From contig JBJKSD010000038.1 in NCBI GenBank assembly GCA_046704245.1, forward strand, positions 1 to 36,885: 36,885 bases of DNA, written 5' to 3'. A model generated the notes under the pieces. That model worked only from the letters and a program-made list of their open reading frames with translations. It searched no databases and was not told the DNA's origin. Position 1 is the first letter of the stretch. The number at the start of each line of letters is the position of its first letter. Origin of the DNA: UBA660 sp046704245. Lineage in GTDB: Bacteria; Bacillota_I; Bacilli_A; RF39; UBA660. The position numbers and the translations under genes were made by a program. Shown here piece after piece: positions 33,639 through 36,885 of this stretch.

Positions 33639-33817
33639 ATGGAGTAATTCCAATTAAATATCTAGTTACTAATGATGCTTTTTGCTTAGTTTTGAGAGAT
33701 TATTATTCTCTCAAGAAATAGTTCTTTGAAAACTTGATAATGTGTAGTCTTATTTTTTTTCTACAAAAATAAGACATTAAGATCTCATCAAATTAGGATA
33801 GAAATATCAAAATTAGT
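33639..33817 (+). other. 16S-23S spacer without tRNA genes
   Basis: The spacer is about 179 bases. It holds the 16S stalk trailer strand (33661-33672), a TTGAGAGA/TCTCTCAA hairpin (33692-33714), the second boxA-like element (33723-33734) and a second hairpin GTCTTATTTTT/AAAAATAAGAC (33747-33775). No tRNA-Ile or tRNA-Ala gene is present. Confidence 0.85.
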
Positions 33818-34296
33818 GGTTAAATTAATAAGGGCGTATGGTGGATGCCTAGGCACTAGAAGACGATGAAGGACGTGACGAACAACGATATGCTTCGGGG
33901 AGCTGTAAGTAGCTTTGATCCGGAGATTTCCGAATGGGGGAACCCACTAGTAGTAATGTACTAGTATCCTATAGTGAATTCATAGCTATAGTGAAGTAAA
34001 CCTGGCGAACTGAAACATCTCATTAACCAGAGGAATAGAAAGAGAAATCGATTCCCTTAGTAGTGGCGAGCGAAAAGGGAAAAGCCTAAACCAGTCTTAG
34101 GACTGGGGTTGTAGGACCTTATATACGGAGTTACAAAATCACATTGTAGTTGAATTAGCTGGAAAGCTAAACAACATAAGGTGATAGTCCTGTAGACGAA
34201 ACAATGTGAACTCTTTAAGGTATCCTGAGTACAGCGGAACACGTGGAATTTTGCTGGAAGCTACGGGGACCATCCCGTAAGGCTAAATACTCTCTA

Positions 34297-34344
<48 letters not shown>

Positions 34345-34912
34345 GGAAGGGGAGTGAAATAGATACTGAAACCATATGCTTACAAAAAGTCAGAGCCCGT
34401 TAATGGGTGATGGCGTGCCTTTTGCAGAATGAACCGGCGAGTTATCGTAGCATGCAAGGTTAAGTGGAATACACGGAGCCGAAGCGAAAGCAAGTCTTAA
34501 TAGGGCGATTTAGTATGTTGTGATAGACCCGAAACCGAGTGATCTAGCCGTGAACAGGCTGAAGTAGAGGTAAAACTCTATGGAGGGCCGAACTGGTGTA
34601 CTAGGAAACGTGCACGGATGATTTATGGCTAGCGGAGAAATTCCAATCGAACTCGGAGATAGCTGGTTCTCCCCGAAATAGGTTTAGGCCTAGCCTTGAG
34701 GTTAGCCTTCCAGAGGTAGAGCACTGAATACCCGATGGCCTCGTATAGAGGTACTGAATGTAATCAAACTCCGAATGCTGGAAGTGTATACTCAGGAGTC
34801 AGTGTACGGGCGATAACGTCCGTGCGCAAAAGGAAAATAATCCAGACCGTCAGTTAAGGTCCCAAAATTTGTACTAAGTGGGAAAGGATGTGGAGTTGTC
34901 AAAACAGCTAGT

Positions 34913-34961
<49 letters not shown>

Positions 34962-35741
34962 AGTCGAGTGACACTGCGCCGAAGATGTACCGGGGCTAAG
35001 TACAATACCGAAACTGCGGATCGATATCTTGTTTATCGATGGTAGGGGAGCGTTCTAAGGACAATGAAGGTAGACCGTGAGGACTACTGGAGTGTTTAGA
35101 AGTGAGAATGCCGGTGTGAGTAACGAAAGACGGGTAAGAATCCCGTCCACTGATTGCCTAAGGGTTCCTGGGGCAGGTTCGTCCTCCCAGGGTTAGTCGG
35201 GTCCTAAAGTGAGGCCGAAAGGCGTAGCTGAATGGACAACAGGTTGATATTCCTGTACCACCTATATGACTGATGGAGAGACGAAGGAAGCTAGAAAGAG
35301 CCTATTATTGGATTTAGGTCTAAGCGCAAAGGTTTGTATGTAGGTAAATCCGCAATACTTTAATACTGAAGCGTGATGGTGACAGGAACCTCGGTTCCAT
35401 AAATCTTTTAACGCTAAACTTCCAAGAAAATCTCCTAGGATTAATTGTATAGGTGCCCGTACCGTAAACCGACACAGGTGGGCAAGGAGAGAATCCTAAG
35501 GTGAGCGAGAAAACTATAGCTAAGGAATTCGGCAAAATGATCCTGTAACTTCGGGAGAAGGGATGGTCTAGCAATAGACCCGCAGTGAAAAGGCCCAGGC
35601 GACTGTTTACCAAAAACACAGGTCTCTGCTAAGCCGCAAGGCGATGTATAGGGGCTGACGCCTGCCCAGTGCTGGAAGGTTAAGGGGATAGATTAGTTTG
35701 GACGTAAGTCGATTATAACGAAGTCTTGAACTGAAGCCCCA

Positions 35742-35776
<35 letters not shown>

Positions 35777-36476
35777 GAATTTTATCGCCTTAGTAAAATC
35801 TGGCTATATGCTGGAAAATCTGAGTATATCATGATACCTAGTAGGTAATAATTTATGATTGCAGACAATCAGCAGGAAAGATCATTAATTAGTGAGAAAT
35901 CTAGATGGTTTCTTGCAGGCTTTATTGATGGTGAAGGTAGTGTATGTGTATCAATAAAAAGACACAAGAATGGAAGATTTGGATATTTATTAGATCCAGA
36001 ATTCTTTATTTATCAACATACTAGTAGAAGGGAAATACTTGAGCTGGCCAAAAATATTTTAGGCACAGGGAGAATATACCCCAAACCTGGTAATGAAGAT
36101 GTTCTTGTATTTGCAATTGATTCACGTAAGTCACTCATAGAAAGAGTAATACCTTTCCTTGAAAAATATACAACTTTTTCATCTAAAATTGAAGAATATA
36201 AAAAATTTAAGAAAATAGTTGTAGGTCTAGAAAATAAATTACACTGGACCAAAGAAGGAATGATAGAGCTTGTTAAAATTGCATATTCAATGAATATGCA
36301 AGGAAAACAAAGAAAACGCCCAATAGAGCAAGTAATTAATGGAATCCTCAGAGACTAATATGCCAGACTTATTAATAAAATTAATAAGAAGATAGAGTCC
36401 GAACTTCATGGCGACATGGAGAAACTATGTAAAAATAGTTCATCTATATTTAATATATAGATTAGTAACAAAATTG
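35777..36476 (+). other. Group I intron in 23S rRNA (insertion after E. coli position 1931)
   Basis: A 700-nt intron. The 5' exon ends with U (35776) and the intron ends with G (36476), as group I introns require. P1: exon CTAAGGT (35770-35776) pairs with guide GCCTTAG (35787-35793), with the U-G wobble at the splice site. P3: TCTGGC (35799-35804) with GCCAGA (36362-36367). P4: TGCTG (35809-35813) with CAGCA (35870-35874). P5: TACC/GGTA (35835-35847). P6: GGA/TCC (35875-35877 with 36345-36347). P7: GACT (36353-36356) with AGTC (36396-36399), in the R (TCAGAGACTA) and S (AAGATAGAGTCC) boxes. P8: nine-base-pair hairpin 36368-36388. P9: 36404-36421 with a GCGA tetraloop, then two more hairpins. 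The splice site and core were derived by eye; splicing itself is inferred. Confidence 0.93.
35855..36358 (+). CDS. LAGLIDADG homing endonuclease in the 23S intron
   Basis: A 167-residue protein with one LAGLIDADG motif (WFLAGFIDGEGS, residues 18-29; Glu27 takes the place of the catalytic acidic residue). Single-motif enzymes of this size, such as I-CreI, work as homodimers and cut the intronless allele at the insertion site, so the expected target is the uninterrupted CGGTCCTAAGGT/AGCGAAATTC region. After the motif come CVSIKRHKNGRFGYLLDPEF, the DNA-binding beta strands, and HTSRREILELAKNILGTGRI, a helix and strand typical of the family. The frame starts before the Q box and its TAA stop lies inside the R box, so coding and ribozyme sequence overlap. 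A weak TAGTAGGT precedes the ATG. The frame is intact, which suggests an active or recently active element. Confidence 0.92.
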   Translation: MIADNQQERSLISEKSRWFLAGFIDGEGSVCVSIKRHKNGRFGYLLDPEFFIYQHTSRREILELAKNILGTGRIYPKPGNEDVLVFAIDSRKSLIERVIPFLEKYTTFSSKIEEYKKFKKIVVGLENKLHWTKEGMIELVKIAYSMNMQGKQRKRPIEQVINGILRD

Positions 36477-36508
36477 AGCGAAATTCCTCGTCAGGCAAAA
36501 TCTGACCC

Positions 36509-36541
<33 letters not shown>

Positions 36542-36885
36542 GGCTATAGACTCGGTGAAATCTTAATACCTGTGAAAATGCAGGTTACCCGCGGCAGGAC
36601 GGAAAGACCCCGTGGAGCTTTACTACAACTTGATATTGAAATTTGGTTTATTGTGTAGAGAATAGGTGGGAGACTTTGATCTTATGGTGCTAGCTATAAG
36701 GGAGTCACCAGTGGAATACCACTCTCAATAAACTGCATTTCTAACCTACGACCATAATCTGGTCGGGGGACAGTGTCTGGTGGGTAGTTTGACTGGGGCG
36801 GTCGCCTCCCAAAAAGTAACGGAGGCGCCCAATGGTTCCCTCAGAATGGTTGGAAATCATTCTAAAGAGCGTAAAGGTATAAGGG

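Overview
The window is a chromosomal segment of a very AT-rich bacterium of the Bacilli/Mollicutes type. Gene content is Firmicutes-like: uvrBA-lgt-trxB, yvcK-whiA, rnr-smpB-ssrA, cdaA-cdaR, strong GGAGG or GGTGAT ribosome binding sites, and lipoproteins with lipoboxes. The 16S rRNA carries signatures (TTCGACGATACGCGAAAAACC-type stretch, CCCATAACGAGCG) that I associate with Mollicutes relatives such as uncultured RF39-type Bacilli. TGA is used as a stop (4404-4406, 7130-7132, 14880-14882, 18508-18510), so the Mycoplasma recoding of UGA is absent. The genus-level assignment is inference only.

Layout. 1-6119: excision repair (uvrB 3' part, uvrA), a YvlD-like membrane protein, lgt and trxB, reading as one run of closely spaced or overlapping genes. 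6182-8070: yvcK and whiA. 8079-9065 (minus strand): a small lipoprotein and clpP. 9178-13850: a uridine-kinase-like nucleoside kinase followed by gapA, pgk and tpiA. 13923-15184: a Na+/Ca2+-exchanger-type transporter and secG. 15256-19341: the rnr-smpB-ssrA ribosome-rescue and RNA-decay cluster with a CapA-like gene inserted. 19433-21139: an M3 metallopeptidase. 21207-22174: two small membrane-anchored proteins, one only 49 residues and one with a proline-rich tail. 22201-24637: pyrG behind an attenuator-like leader, then a lipoprotein. 24712-26887: cdaA-cdaR for c-di-AMP. 26917-28784: a DUF378 protein, a YdcC-like lipoprotein and a membrane-anchored protein of unknown function. 28837-29000: tRNA-Asn and tRNA-Glu. 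29096-31786: a cysteine-rich protein, a CtpA-type S41 protease and a DUF402 protein. 31945-36885: an rRNA operon with promoter, leader, 16S, a spacer without tRNA genes, and the 23S gene cut by the window end.

The outstanding item is a 700-nt group I intron (35777-36476) in the 23S gene, inserted after the position equivalent to E. coli U1931. P1, P3, P4, P5, P6, P7, P8 and P9 can all be drawn by eye, and the terminal intron G is present. The intron carries a 167-residue single-motif LAGLIDADG homing endonuclease whose reading frame overlaps the conserved ribozyme core at both ends (Q and R elements). Other points of interest are a tmRNA tag predicted to end in AFAV, a pyrG leader with two mutually exclusive hairpins, an apparent ATT start for the CapA-like gene, a pair of small N-out membrane proteins, and promoters dominated by an extended -10 (TGN-TATAAT) element.
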